A DNA stretch of 64,000 bases from JAUXEH01 sp965533275. GTDB lineage: Bacteria; Acidobacteriota; Aminicenantia; Aminicenantales; Aminicenantaceae. Shown here in pieces: positions 45,271 through 53,793 of the stretch. The first letter of the stretch is position 1. Every line of letters starts with the position of its first letter. The stretch is taken from assembly GCA_965533275.1 (NCBI GenBank), contig CBESWG010000007.1, positions 43,969 to 107,968 on the forward strand. The letters are read 5' to 3'. The notes beneath the pieces are model-generated. The model made no database searches, was not told the DNA's origin, and saw only the letters and a list, made by a program, of their open reading frames with translations. The translations under genes and the position numbers were made by a program.

Positions 45271-46422
45271 ATGACAAAAGTTTTTGTGGTCCGCTGCACC
45301 GATTACACGCAGGCCGCCGAAAAAACTGCCGAACTGATTGAAAAAATGGGCGGCATGGAGAGCTTTGTATCGTCTGGCGAAAAGGTGGTCCTCAAACCCA
45401 ACCTGCTGGCGGCTGCCGAACCGGACAAGGCCGTCACAACGCATCCCTCCATCATGTTCGCCGTCGCACAGATGGCCGTGCAGGCGGGAGCCGAAGTCGT
45501 GCTCGCCGACAGCCCCGGCTCGGGATATCCCTACACCGAGAAGGTCCTGCAAAAGACCTACCGGGTCACAGGCATGGACAAAGTGGCGGCAGAATCCGGC
45601 GTCTCCCTGAACTATGATACGTCCCACGAGATCGTCTCTTTTCCGGAAGGCGAGCGCTTCAAGCGTTTCGAGATCATCACTCCGGTGCTCCAATCGGATG
45701 CGGTCTTCAACATCTGCAAGCTAAAGACACACAGCTTCATGCACATGACCTGTGCCGTCAAGAATCTTTTCGGAGTGATCGCTGGGCTGACCAAGCCGGG
45801 CTATCATGCCAAGCTCCAGGAAAAGGCACACTTCGCCAACATGCTCCTGGACCTTGCGGCCTGTGTCTCCCCACGGATCAACATCATGGATGCGGTGGTC
45901 GGCATGGAGGGCAACGGGCCGCACGGCGGAGAGCCCCGTGCTGTGGGGCTGCTCCTGGGATCCTCAAGCGCCCTCGCCCTCGATGTGGTGGCCGGTGCAA
46001 TCATGGGGCTCTCCAAGGCGAACAATCCTGTCCTGGTCGAAGCCGAGAGGCGCGGCCTGACCCCCGTGGATCTTGATCAGATCGAGCTTGTGGGGATCGA
46101 TGCCTCTGAACTCCCCGTCCCGGAGTTCAAACTGCCTCCCACGGTCTCCAAGATGAGCTCCCGCGTGTTCGCGCTGCTCTATCCGATCTTCAAGAACGGA
46201 TTCTCAGTGAAGCCGCGCATCATAAAAAACACCTGTATTTCCTGCGGCGCCTGCCGCGACGCCTGTCCCGTACAAGTGATCACCATTGCCGGGAAGGATT
46301 CCCCGGCCCATATCGAAGACAAGGGCTGTATCCGCTGCTACTGTTGTCACGAGATGTGCCCCTACGACTCTATCGAGCTGCGTCCCGGTCTTCTCTACCG
46401 TCTGTTCAACCGGGGATCATGA
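45271..46422 (+). CDS. DUF362-domain protein with two 4Fe-4S clusters
   Basis: A 383-residue protein: DUF362 domain to about residue 300 (motifs KVVLKPNLL, VVLADSPGSGY, NICKLKTHSFMHMTCAVKN and GNGPHGGEPRAVG), followed by a bacterial ferredoxin domain. Its cysteines C322, C325, C328, C332 and C353, C356, C359, C363 fit two 4Fe-4S clusters; an additional Cys358 adds a close spacing that is unusual. The DUF362 family has unknown biochemistry and is common in anaerobes, so a redox role is inferred only. No signal peptide. AGAGGAGG lies before the ATG. The aldo-keto reductase gene follows after 120 bases and also carries Fe-S motifs, so the two could share a redox chain. Confidence 0.88.
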   Translation: MTKVFVVRCTDYTQAAEKTAELIEKMGGMESFVSSGEKVVLKPNLLAAAEPDKAVTTHPSIMFAVAQMAVQAGAEVVLADSPGSGYPYTEKVLQKTYRVTGMDKVAAESGVSLNYDTSHEIVSFPEGERFKRFEIITPVLQSDAVFNICKLKTHSFMHMTCAVKNLFGVIAGLTKPGYHAKLQEKAHFANMLLDLAACVSPRINIMDAVVGMEGNGPHGGEPRAVGLLLGSSSALALDVVAGAIMGLSKANNPVLVEAERRGLTPVDLDQIELVGIDASELPVPEFKLPPTVSKMSSRVFALLYPIFKNGFSVKPRIIKNTCISCGACRDACPVQVITIAGKDSPAHIEDKGCIRCYCCHEMCPYDSIELRPGLLYRLFNRGS

Positions 46423-46484
46423 CCGGCCGTGCCTGACCCCTGGTTGTTCTTCTCCATCATGTTCTTCACTCCGTTCAATTTTTA

Positions 46485-46513
46485 AAGACAAATCCGCGGG
46501 ATTTCCGTACAAT
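46485..46513 (+). promoter_or_regulatory. Promoter for the Tat aldo-keto reductase gene
   Basis: AAGACA at 46485-46490 and TACAAT at 46508-46513 are spaced 17 bases, with four of six matches to TTGACA and five of six to TATAAT. The start codon is 29 bases downstream. The spacing is ideal, so this is a credible sigma-70-like promoter, not verified. Confidence 0.5.
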
Positions 46514-46542
46514 AGCAGGTTATTCCATCCGGAGGAGGCACC

Positions 46543-47850
46543 ATGAAAAAGAAAAACAACATCGACCGCAGGCGATTCCTGAAGACGTCCACCATGGGAG
46601 TGATCGGTGCCGGAGTGGCCGCGAGCACCAGCTCAGCCCGGCCAGTTCAGGATGAGTCGAAATCCGAAGCCAAGATCAAGGAGTACCGGCCCCTGGGCCG
46701 CACCGGTTTCAAGGTCTCCGATCTGGCTACCGGCTCCATCCAGGATGAAGGACTCCTGGCAGCCGCTCTCGACGCCGGCATCAATTACATAGACACAGCC
46801 GAACAGTATCCCGGTCACCACAAAGTCGTGGGAAATGCCATCAAGGGCCGCGACCGCAAGAAGCTCTTTATCTCCTCCAAGATCCTGCTGGAGGGTGAGG
46901 TGACCAAGGAAGATGTCCTCAAGCGCTCGCACAAGGCCCTCGAGGAGATCGGCACCGACTACCTCGACTGCATGATGATGCATTTCCCTACCTCGATCGA
47001 GCAGCTCAAAATCCCGGCTTGGCACGAGGCCATGGCGCAGCTAAAGACCGAAGGGCGCATCAAGCACGTAGGCGCCTCTCACCACGGCTCATTCTGGTTC
47101 AAGGATCCCGAGGCGTCCATGGGAGACATCCTCCTCGCCGCGGCCGATGACGGCCGGTTCGATGTGTTCCTCATGACCTACAACTTCCTCCAGATCGACC
47201 ATTCGAACAAGGTCCTGGACGCATGCAAGCAGAAGAACATCGGGACCGCCCTCATGAAAACATCGCCCATCACGACCTTCAACAAGATCAAGGCGGGCGC
47301 CGAACGGATCAAGGACAGTGGAAAGGATGTTCCGGCCATATATGTGGAAGGTGTAGAGCGCTACACGCAGATGCTCGAGGAGGCAGGCCCCTCGGTCAAG
47401 AAATTCAAACTCGAGAATCCCGATGCCGCCAGGGCAGCGGCCATCAAGTTCTGCCTTGGGAATGATTCAGTCCACACGGTGTGCTGCTCGATGGCGAATT
47501 TCGATGACCTGGGAAAGATGGTCGCCCTCTCAGGAGAGCGCCTGGATGCCGGCGATGAAGCCACCCTCGCAGCCTACGCAGAGGTCTGCGGCCCCTTCTA
47601 CTGTCGGCATGCCTGCGGTCTGTGTGAGCCCGAGTGCCCGCACGGCGTTCCCGTGAACACGATCATGCGCTACCACCACTACTTCGTGGCGCAGGGCCGG
47701 GAACGCGAGGCCATGCAGTATTACGCTGCCATACCGGGAGCTAAGGCCGACACGTGCGTCACGTGCCCGGGATTCTGCGAACGGGCCTGCCACTATGGGG
47801 TACCCATCCAGGGCAAGCTCTTCCACGCGCACGCCGACCTTGCGCTTTAA
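46543..47850 (+). CDS. Tat-exported aldo-keto reductase with two iron-sulfur motifs
   Basis: A 435-residue protein starting with a twin-arginine signal (RRRFLK near residues 9-14), then an aldo-keto reductase TIM barrel (AKR; about residues 45-345). The AKR barrel contains GRTGFKVSDLATGSI, D/Y-type YIDTAEQYPGHH and a HVGASHHGSFWF segment. The C-terminus adds two cysteine groups, C354-C358-C361-C365 and C405-C408-C412-C416, typical of 4Fe-4S ferredoxin-like sites. AKRs normally use NAD(P)H in the cytosol; export through Tat with Fe-S suggests the cofactors are loaded before export. GGAGGAGG is a perfect ribosome site. It follows the DUF362 gene. Confidence 0.87.
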   Translation: MKKKNNIDRRRFLKTSTMGVIGAGVAASTSSARPVQDESKSEAKIKEYRPLGRTGFKVSDLATGSIQDEGLLAAALDAGINYIDTAEQYPGHHKVVGNAIKGRDRKKLFISSKILLEGEVTKEDVLKRSHKALEEIGTDYLDCMMMHFPTSIEQLKIPAWHEAMAQLKTEGRIKHVGASHHGSFWFKDPEASMGDILLAAADDGRFDVFLMTYNFLQIDHSNKVLDACKQKNIGTALMKTSPITTFNKIKAGAERIKDSGKDVPAIYVEGVERYTQMLEEAGPSVKKFKLENPDAARAAAIKFCLGNDSVHTVCCSMANFDDLGKMVALSGERLDAGDEATLAAYAEVCGPFYCRHACGLCEPECPHGVPVNTIMRYHHYFVAQGREREAMQYYAAIPGAKADTCVTCPGFCERACHYGVPIQGKLFHAHADLAL

Positions 47851-47865
47851 ACGCCAGCAACGCAG

Positions 47866-49314
47866 CTAGACCGCTTCATTGATCAAACGGATATTGCTGA
47901 AGCGGCCGTACCAGCCCAACTCTCTCGTGATGTCTCCGTAGACGGTCTGCCGGTGCAGCCCGTGGGTCCAGTTCTGCCACAGCTTCTGTATGTCGCCGTG
48001 AACCCTCACAGCTATCTTCGTCCGGCAGCCGCGGTCGTCCGAAAGCGCCACCGGCGTGTTCACGATCTCACCCGTGAAGTAGCGTATCGTGTCCTGGCCC
48101 TGGAGGATCGCCTGGGTTACCGTCTGCCCGATCTTCATCTGTACCTGGGGAACCACGCCCTCCTTACGCTCCATGACTGTGCGCAACTTAAAAGGCGCCG
48201 CCGGCCTGTCCGGCCCGTCCATGCGAGGGGTCCCCAGGCAGTGGGCGAGGATGATGGTCCCGTTAGATTCATCCACGGTTGGATCGCTGATGAATCCAGG
48301 CTTGCCTGTCAGCCCCTGGAAAAGGATGTGGGTCATGGCCGAATTCAGATCGGACTCACAGATCCCACCCAGCCCCGCATTGTTGAGGCGCGCAAAACCC
48401 AGACAGGGATATGCGGGCAGCCTGATGGTCTGATCCCACATGGTCCCGTAGCAGTCCGCGGTCAGGACGGTGGCCTTTTCCCGGTCGACGAGGTCCTGGA
48501 AAGCCAGTGCCAGGCGGGCCGATTTAAGGACATCTTCCCTGGACGGCTCTACCAGTTGCTCCGCCTCCCGGATCCATTTAGATGCCTCAGACCGGGCGGC
48601 GTTCTCATCGATTTTTGCATAGGCCGCCTCCACGTCCTCGAGTGTGAGTCCCTGGATCTCCGTCCCGAATTTTTCTCGGATCTGTGCTGCTCTGGCCGAA
48701 AAGTCCCGGGTGGTCAGGTTCAGGATCTTGGCTTCCCTCAGATGATGTATCGCCCGGATCGGCCGGATAGCCGCTGCCAGCTGCCGCAGGTCACTGCTCA
48801 AGATGCAGTCCATCCTGGCTCCTTCGGGTTTCTTGCGCAGCTCCCCAAAGCGCACCCATTCGTGGCCGGAGTAGGGCACGGCGAATACCATGGTGGGTTT
48901 CTCCAGGCTCAGGATCTCCCTCAGGATCGGATCGATCCCGATGTTGAGGTGGATGGCCAGGATCCCGTCCACGCCCTGGAGCCGTTCGCTGAGCTCGGGA
49001 ATCTGTCCGACTTCGGTGATCAGGGCATCCACGCTGAATTCCACGTCGGACAGCTCATCGCCCAAGATCTCGAATGCGGACTCATAGGATCTGATCTCCT
49101 TCTGGAAATCCAGCTCCGGTTTGGGCCACAGCCCATGGGACGAGCCCATGTAGAGGCGCGCCACCTTGACCTTGGACCCCCGGCATCCCGGGCTCAAGAG
49201 ATTGTTTCCTCTGGGCCTTCCCCCGAAAGCCCGGAGCGACGGAGGATTCATGCACAGCACACTCCCCGCCGCCGTCATCTGTAGAAATTCCCTGCGTCTC
49301 AGACCTCTGCTCAT
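47866..49314 (-). CDS. Tat-exported sugar isomerase-like protein (L-fucose/arabinose isomerase C-terminal fold)
   Basis: A 482-residue protein with a twin-arginine start (LRRREFLQM near residues 5-13) and similarity to the FucI/AraA isomerase family. Family marks: GTMWDQ, a GLGGICESDLNSAMTHILFQGLTGKP segment with the Glu and Asp metal ligands, and FISDPTVDESNG. FucI and AraA convert L-fucose or L-arabinose to ketoses in the cytosol, so a secreted form is atypical and its substrate is unsure. The ATG at 49314 has GGGAGG upstream; the frame extends to 49410 without one. Its stop is 15 bases from the convergent reductase stop. A TATAAT box on the minus strand lies about 70 bases upstream. Confidence 0.82.
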   Translation of the reverse strand: MSRGLRRREFLQMTAAGSVLCMNPPSLRAFGGRPRGNNLLSPGCRGSKVKVARLYMGSSHGLWPKPELDFQKEIRSYESAFEILGDELSDVEFSVDALITEVGQIPELSERLQGVDGILAIHLNIGIDPILREILSLEKPTMVFAVPYSGHEWVRFGELRKKPEGARMDCILSSDLRQLAAAIRPIRAIHHLREAKILNLTTRDFSARAAQIREKFGTEIQGLTLEDVEAAYAKIDENAARSEASKWIREAEQLVEPSREDVLKSARLALAFQDLVDREKATVLTADCYGTMWDQTIRLPAYPCLGFARLNNAGLGGICESDLNSAMTHILFQGLTGKPGFISDPTVDESNGTIILAHCLGTPRMDGPDRPAAPFKLRTVMERKEGVVPQVQMKIGQTVTQAILQGQDTIRYFTGEIVNTPVALSDDRGCRTKIAVRVHGDIQKLWQNWTHGLHRQTVYGDITRELGWYGRFSNIRLINEAV

Positions 49315-49380
49315 GGCAGCCTCCCTGATCTTTGTTTCCCCTGACTCATTGCGATGTTTTGCATCTTGCACTGCACCGAC

Positions 49381-49410
49381 ATTATATATGAGTAAAAAAT
49401 CGAAAAGCAA
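49381..49410 (-). promoter_or_regulatory. Promoter for the sugar isomerase-like gene
   Basis: On the minus strand TTGCTT (plus 49405-49410) and a perfect TATAAT (plus 49381-49386) are spaced by 18 bases, with start codon at 49314. The region is very AT-rich. The -35 match is only partial (three of six), the -10 match is complete. Confidence 0.4.
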
Positions 49411-49572
49411 AAGATAAAATAGCGAGGCAACTCTTCTGCGGATCTGAGCGTATTACAGAATATAATCCATGATTTAATAACGGCAGGAATCGGTGCCGGC
49501 AGCGGCGCCCCTGCATAGACGTTCCTCCGGCCGATCCTGCGATTCGAGTCCGGAGAGAAAGAGAGAGGTCAC

Positions 49573-50676
49573 ATGTTTGAGAAACGTTGGGCTGTACTGT
49601 TGAGTGTGCTGTTTGTATGGATGCTCCCACTGCTTGCCGCCGCCGATACGGCACCCCCCGACACGGGTGAAACCGTATGGTCCTTTGCCTATTTCGGAGA
49701 GGCGGAGGAGGAGTATTTCCATCGGCCTTCCGACATCGAGATCGATTCCGCGCAGTCCCTGATCTATGTCGTAGACTTGGGGAACCATCGGATCGTCGCC
49801 TTCGATTTTGATGGCAAGTTCGTCCGCATCATCGGGAAGGAAGGCCAGGGGCCAGGCGAGTTCTCCCGCCCCTCCGGCGCCTTTGTCACCTCCGATTCCC
49901 GGTTGGCCGTGGCCGACTACGGCAACAACCGCATTCAGGTCTTCGATAAAACCGGAAAATTCCTGAGCAGCACAAACACCAAGGAGGTCCGGGTTGCAGA
50001 CCTGATGGTGATCGATGAGCTGTTCTTTACCATCCCCACTTTCGGGGCCAGCGGATTCAACATCGACATGGGATCCGACGCCGATTCCCAGCCCCTGGTC
50101 GTGGTCCTGGACACAAAGGGAGACGTGGTCCGCGAGATCACGATCTCTGATTTTCCTGAGAAACAGCCCTTTATCCGCGCCCTTAAACACCGGGTCAGCC
50201 TGTCCCGGTCCCGGGACGGCCGGCTGTTCCTCCCCTTCGGCACCATGAACATCATCCAGGTCTTTGACCTGGAGGGCAGCAAACTGGCCCAGTTCGACCG
50301 CCCGCTGCCCTTCAAGCCCCTGCCCCCCGAGCTCAAAAGCCAGAAATCAGGGACCCAAGGACAGAGCAGGGTTGTCCAGATGAGCGCCCGATCAGACCAG
50401 GTCAGCCAGGCTGCCCAGTTCGGACCGGATGGCCTGCTCTACATTCTCACCTACTCGGTGAGTATGGACGAATGGATGAAGCAGTTCAAAGATCCCCGGG
50501 AAGTGATCCCCATGCCCATGCACATCGATGTGATCGATCCCGGCACCCTCAAGCCGGTCCGCACGCTCGAGGCCGATCCCGGCGGCCGGGCGTTCGGCCT
50601 CCTTGCGGCAGGACGCGTCGTCACCATCCATGAGAACGAGGACGGCGAACTCGTCCTCAAGTGCGTGCAATACTAG
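49573..50676 (+). CDS. Exported six-bladed beta-propeller protein
   Basis: A 367-residue secreted protein with signal peptide to about residue 25 and NHL-like blades; the shared signature appears as GKEGQGPGEF at 88-97. The first blades (DIEIDSAQSLIYVVDLGNHRI) look more like classical NHL repeats than the other copies in this window. No catalytic residues are visible. AGAGGTC precedes the ATG; a TATAAT (49461-49466) lies upstream as a possible -10. It is followed by a POT-like transporter and a cytosolic M24 peptidase on the same strand, with 138- and 28-base gaps, making a peptide-handling neighbourhood. Confidence 0.83.
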   Translation: MFEKRWAVLLSVLFVWMLPLLAAADTAPPDTGETVWSFAYFGEAEEEYFHRPSDIEIDSAQSLIYVVDLGNHRIVAFDFDGKFVRIIGKEGQGPGEFSRPSGAFVTSDSRLAVADYGNNRIQVFDKTGKFLSSTNTKEVRVADLMVIDELFFTIPTFGASGFNIDMGSDADSQPLVVVLDTKGDVVREITISDFPEKQPFIRALKHRVSLSRSRDGRLFLPFGTMNIIQVFDLEGSKLAQFDRPLPFKPLPPELKSQKSGTQGQSRVVQMSARSDQVSQAAQFGPDGLLYILTYSVSMDEWMKQFKDPREVIPMPMHIDVIDPGTLKPVRTLEADPGGRAFGLLAAGRVVTIHENEDGELVLKCVQY

Positions 50677-50701
50677 ATAAAGCAAACAAAGCGGACATAA
50701 T

Positions 50702-50722
50702 AAAAGGGGACAGGTCCAATTA
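50702..50722. repeat. GGGGACAGGTCCAATTA repeat copy
   Basis: AAAAGGGGACAGGTCCAATTA at 50702-50722 lies between the beta-propeller gene and the transporter gene. It matches the element at 28478-28560 and 63902-63925 in the core and extends with CCAATTA, shared exactly with the right-end copy. Confidence 0.8.
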
Positions 50723-50814
50723 GCGCCAGTAGCTTGCGCTCGCCCCCACTTTTTAATACACTGACTCCCAAATGACGACCCACCGTCGCCCAATCTCTCT
50801 TCTCGGAGGTGATT

Positions 50815-52128
50815 ATGTCTAACGGACCCCTTCCTCCCCCAGGTGAGCGAAGCTCGTTCCCCGGCGTGTTCTGGACTGCCAATTTCATCGAAGTCCTGGA
50901 GCGCTTCGCATACTACGGTATCTATTTCGGTTTCGGGATCTACATGGCTTCCCTGGGCTACAGCATGGACCAGCTGGGGACCATCCAGAGCGTGTTCCTG
51001 CTCCTCTCCTACGGGATACCATTTATTTCCGGGAGCTTTGCCGACAAATACGGCTTCAAGAAGGTCCTGATCGTCTCTTACCTCGCCTATCTGCCTTCAA
51101 TCCTGCTGCTCATCCTTACCAAGAGCTTTTCCGGGATCGCCCTCACCATGCTCTCGATCGGCCTGGCCGCTGGCATCTTCAAGCCCCTCATCGCGGGCAC
51201 GGTCCGGGCAGTGACCGACAAGACCAACAAGACCCTGGGGTTCGGTATCTTCTATGCCATGGTCAACGTGGGCGGCTCGTTCGGGCCTATAGTCATGGGA
51301 AACCTTAGGGCCATAGATTGGAACTATGCATTCTATGCAGCCGCCGCCTGCATCGTCCTCATGCTGATCATCACTATCTTCTTCTACAAGGAACCGGAGC
51401 GGGAGATCGATGGAATATCCATGGGACAAAAGTTTAAAGACGTATGGGTCGCTCTCTCGGACATCAAGTTTACGGTCTTCCTCATCCTGCTCGGGCTCTT
51501 CTTCTGGCTGCCCTTCTGGAGCTTTTTCAACCTCTGCGCCCTCTATGTGGACTCCAACCTGGATACCGCACGCCTGTACCTGAGCCTCAAGAGTGTCATG
51601 GGGCCCTTCCTGGCCGGCTTCTTCTCCGAACCTGGGGACGATGGAGTTCACCGTGTCCTGGGGGAAACCATCGCCCACACCGGGTGGATCATCATGATCC
51701 TGCAGGTCTTTGTTTCGCGATTTGTCGAGCGGTTTAAAGCCATGCCGGTCTTTTTCTCAGGTCTCTTCATCCTGGCGTTGGGTTTCGTTGTTATCGGTTA
51801 TACGTCCCTCTCCGCTCCCGCCATCATCTTCCTGGGCATATTCTTCTTTGCCGTGGGCGAGATGATCGCGTCACCGCGCATCCAGGAGTACATCACCTGG
51901 ATGGCACCCAAAGAGAAGGCGGGCCTCTACATGGGCACTAATTTCCTGGCCATCATGATCGGCGGCGCTCTGAGCGGCAAGACCTACACGACCCTGTACG
52001 GAAAGTTCGTCGCGCAGGGCCATCCCGAATATGTGTGGTATTTACTCGGTGCCCACACCATAGTCGGCCTCATCCTGCTCTTCATCTTCACCCGCACCCT
52101 GGGCGAATTCAAGGAACAGGAAGAATAG
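50815..52128 (+). CDS. POT-like (proton-dependent oligopeptide) MFS transporter
   Basis: A 437-residue polytopic protein with about twelve hydrophobic helices. The N-terminal NFIEVLERFAYYGIYFG matches the PTR/POT signature (ERFxYYG), and a GFGIFYAMVNVGGSFGP helix resembles the second family motif. POT proteins import di- and tripeptides with protons, which suits this peptidase-rich region, but similar sequence occurs in other MFS subfamilies. The ATG at 50815 has GGAGG five bases upstream; a GTG at 50809 is in frame but overlaps that site. It is followed after 28 bases by the M24 peptidase gene, probably on the same transcript. Confidence 0.82.
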   Translation: MSNGPLPPPGERSSFPGVFWTANFIEVLERFAYYGIYFGFGIYMASLGYSMDQLGTIQSVFLLLSYGIPFISGSFADKYGFKKVLIVSYLAYLPSILLLILTKSFSGIALTMLSIGLAAGIFKPLIAGTVRAVTDKTNKTLGFGIFYAMVNVGGSFGPIVMGNLRAIDWNYAFYAAAACIVLMLIITIFFYKEPEREIDGISMGQKFKDVWVALSDIKFTVFLILLGLFFWLPFWSFFNLCALYVDSNLDTARLYLSLKSVMGPFLAGFFSEPGDDGVHRVLGETIAHTGWIIMILQVFVSRFVERFKAMPVFFSGLFILALGFVVIGYTSLSAPAIIFLGIFFFAVGEMIASPRIQEYITWMAPKEKAGLYMGTNFLAIMIGGALSGKTYTTLYGKFVAQGHPEYVWYLLGAHTIVGLILLFIFTRTLGEFKEQEE

Positions 52129-52156
52129 TCAAACCAGAGTTCCATTGGAGCGACAC

Positions 52157-53338
52157 ATGCTCATAGAGGAAAAAGTCAAACAGGCTGCCGCCCTCCTCAG
52201 CGAATACGACATCGACTGCTGGGTCACTTTCGTACGAGAGTCCGGCATCATGAGGGATCCCATGCTCGACTACCTCATCCGCTCCGATGTCACCTGGCAT
52301 TCGGCCTTCATCGTCTCACGCGCGGGGGAGACCTGGGCCATCATCGGGCAGATGGACAAACAAGCCGTCGAGGATCTTGGCGTCTACACCGAGGTCCTGG
52401 GCTTTGTAGAGAGCATCCGGGACCACCTCCTCTCCACACTCCAAAAACTGTCCCCCCGCACCATAGCGGTCAATTTCTCGCAGACCTCCGAGGTGTGCGA
52501 CGGGCTCACACATGGGATGTACCTGACCCTGCAGGAGATGCTGGCAGGCGTTGGCCTCGCCGACCGCCTTGTCTCTTCCGAGCGGATCTGCTCGAGCCTC
52601 AAGGCCCGCAAGACCCCCTTCGAGACCGAGCGTATCAAGACGGCCATCGGCCACACACTCGAGATCTTCGACCTGGTCACCCCCTTCATTCGTCCCGGCC
52701 GCACGGAAAAGGAGATCGCGGCCTTCATGATCGCCGAGGTGGAGCGGCGCGGCCTCGGATTCGGCTGGGACAAGAGCCACTGCCCGGCGGTCTTCACAGG
52801 CCCTGAGACAGCAGAGGCGCACTACGCGCCCACCGATCGCCCCGTGGAACGCGGGCACGTCCTCAACATGGACTTCGGGGTCAAGTTCGAGGACTATGTC
52901 TCCGATCTGCAGCGCACCTTCTACATCCTTGAGGAGGGGGAGACCGAGGCCCCGCCAGAGGTCCGGAAGGGATTCGACACCATCGCAGAGGCCATCCGCC
53001 TGGCCGCTGCGGCCCTTGAGCCCGGAGTACAGGGTGTCGCCATCGACAAGATCGCCCGCGACTATATCGTGTCCCAGGGCTACGAGGAGTTCCCTCACGG
53101 CCTGGGACACCAGGTTGGGCGCTTCGCCCACGATGGCACGGCTCTCCTGGGACCGCCCTGGGAGAAGTACGGCACCAAGCCGTTCCAGGGGATCGAGGAA
53201 AACATGGTCTTCACCATTGAGCCGCGGCTCAAGGTACCGGGCCGGGGTGTGGTGACCATCGAGGAGATGGTCATCGTGACTGCGTCTGGTGCTGAATTCC
53301 TGTCTCGACTCCAGGCCGAGCTCATCCTGGTTGGCTAG
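52157..53338 (+). CDS. Cytosolic M24 metallopeptidase (Xaa-Pro aminopeptidase-like)
   Basis: A 393-residue peptidase with creatinase N-terminal-like domain (about 1-150) and M24 pita-bread domain. All five metal ligands are recognisable: Asp pair in NMDFGVKFEDYVSD, His in GLGHQVG, Glu in FTIEPRLK and Glu in TIEEMVIV. Such enzymes cleave before proline, freeing residues from imported peptides. No signal peptide. The ATG at 52157 has GGAG at ideal spacing; a TTG at 52145 lies before that site. It follows the POT-like transporter by 28 bases, suggesting a peptide uptake-and-degradation pair. Confidence 0.9.
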   Translation: MLIEEKVKQAAALLSEYDIDCWVTFVRESGIMRDPMLDYLIRSDVTWHSAFIVSRAGETWAIIGQMDKQAVEDLGVYTEVLGFVESIRDHLLSTLQKLSPRTIAVNFSQTSEVCDGLTHGMYLTLQEMLAGVGLADRLVSSERICSSLKARKTPFETERIKTAIGHTLEIFDLVTPFIRPGRTEKEIAAFMIAEVERRGLGFGWDKSHCPAVFTGPETAEAHYAPTDRPVERGHVLNMDFGVKFEDYVSDLQRTFYILEEGETEAPPEVRKGFDTIAEAIRLAAAALEPGVQGVAIDKIARDYIVSQGYEEFPHGLGHQVGRFAHDGTALLGPPWEKYGTKPFQGIEENMVFTIEPRLKVPGRGVVTIEEMVIVTASGAEFLSRLQAELILVG

Positions 53339-53446
53339 CTGAGCCGGGACCTTGCTTCCCCCTGCGCCCACCAAGGGGACTGACGCCGCCGGGACCGGCT
53401 GCCGCTTGATGTCAGGGTATCCCATCGACCCTGGATGTTGAGAAGA

Positions 53447-53746
53447 CTATTTGTCTTTGTCGAGGCGGTATTCTACTGCCTTGCGTGCTTCGAAATAGAC
53501 CTTGGAGAGAGTGCGCAGCAGCTGTTCGCGGTCGAGATCTTCGGAATTGGCCTTGGGCAGGTCGGTCAGGGTGTCCGGTGTGATGCCCATCTCATACTCG
53601 GGGAAGAGCTTCTCAGTCATGCACATCACGGCAAAGCAGATCTGGAGGCGGATCACTTCCGAGATGTTCAGGTCGTAACGATCGACTAAATGCTTCAGAT
53701 AGTCCTCCAACCAGTCGGGCAGCACAACCTGAAATTTGTTTGACAT
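53447..53746 (-). CDS. Small ribbon-helix-helix-like protein
   Basis: A 99-residue protein. The first 40 residues (FQVVLPDWLEDYLKHLVDRYDLNISEVIRL) fit the ribbon-helix-helix pattern: a short beta strand, a helix, a turn with N-I-S-E and a second helix, as in MetJ/Arc-type repressors and antitoxins. The second half is charged and helical, with no toxin feature and no toxin gene adjacent. AAGGAG lies eight bases before the ATG. Its promoter has a perfect TATAAT box and an inverted repeat at the presumed start site (described separately), so it may repress itself. Not recognised as a named family. Confidence 0.7.
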   Translation of the reverse strand: MSNKFQVVLPDWLEDYLKHLVDRYDLNISEVIRLQICFAVMCMTEKLFPEYEMGITPDTLTDLPKANSEDLDREQLLRTLSKVYFEARKAVEYRLDKDK

Positions 53747-53759
53747 GGCCGAATCTCCT

Positions 53760-53788
53760 TATCGGTGATTGCCGATAGGGAGATTATA
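53760..53788 (-). promoter_or_regulatory. TATAAT promoter overlapped by an inverted repeat operator
   Basis: On the minus strand the -10 box TATAAT is at 53783-53788. Downstream, TATCGG (53760-53765) and CCGATA (53772-53777) form a perfect 6-base inverted repeat with a 6-base spacer, lying at about +1 to +18. The -35 region (TGGTTG near 53806-53811, 17-base spacing) is weak. The layout is that of a repressor operator on the small RHH-like gene. Confidence 0.6.
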
Positions 53789-53793
53789 ACACG

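Noticed and set aside
47953..49284. Plus-strand frame of 443 codons opposite the sugar isomerase-like gene
   Set aside because: Antisense shadow with no recognisable motifs.
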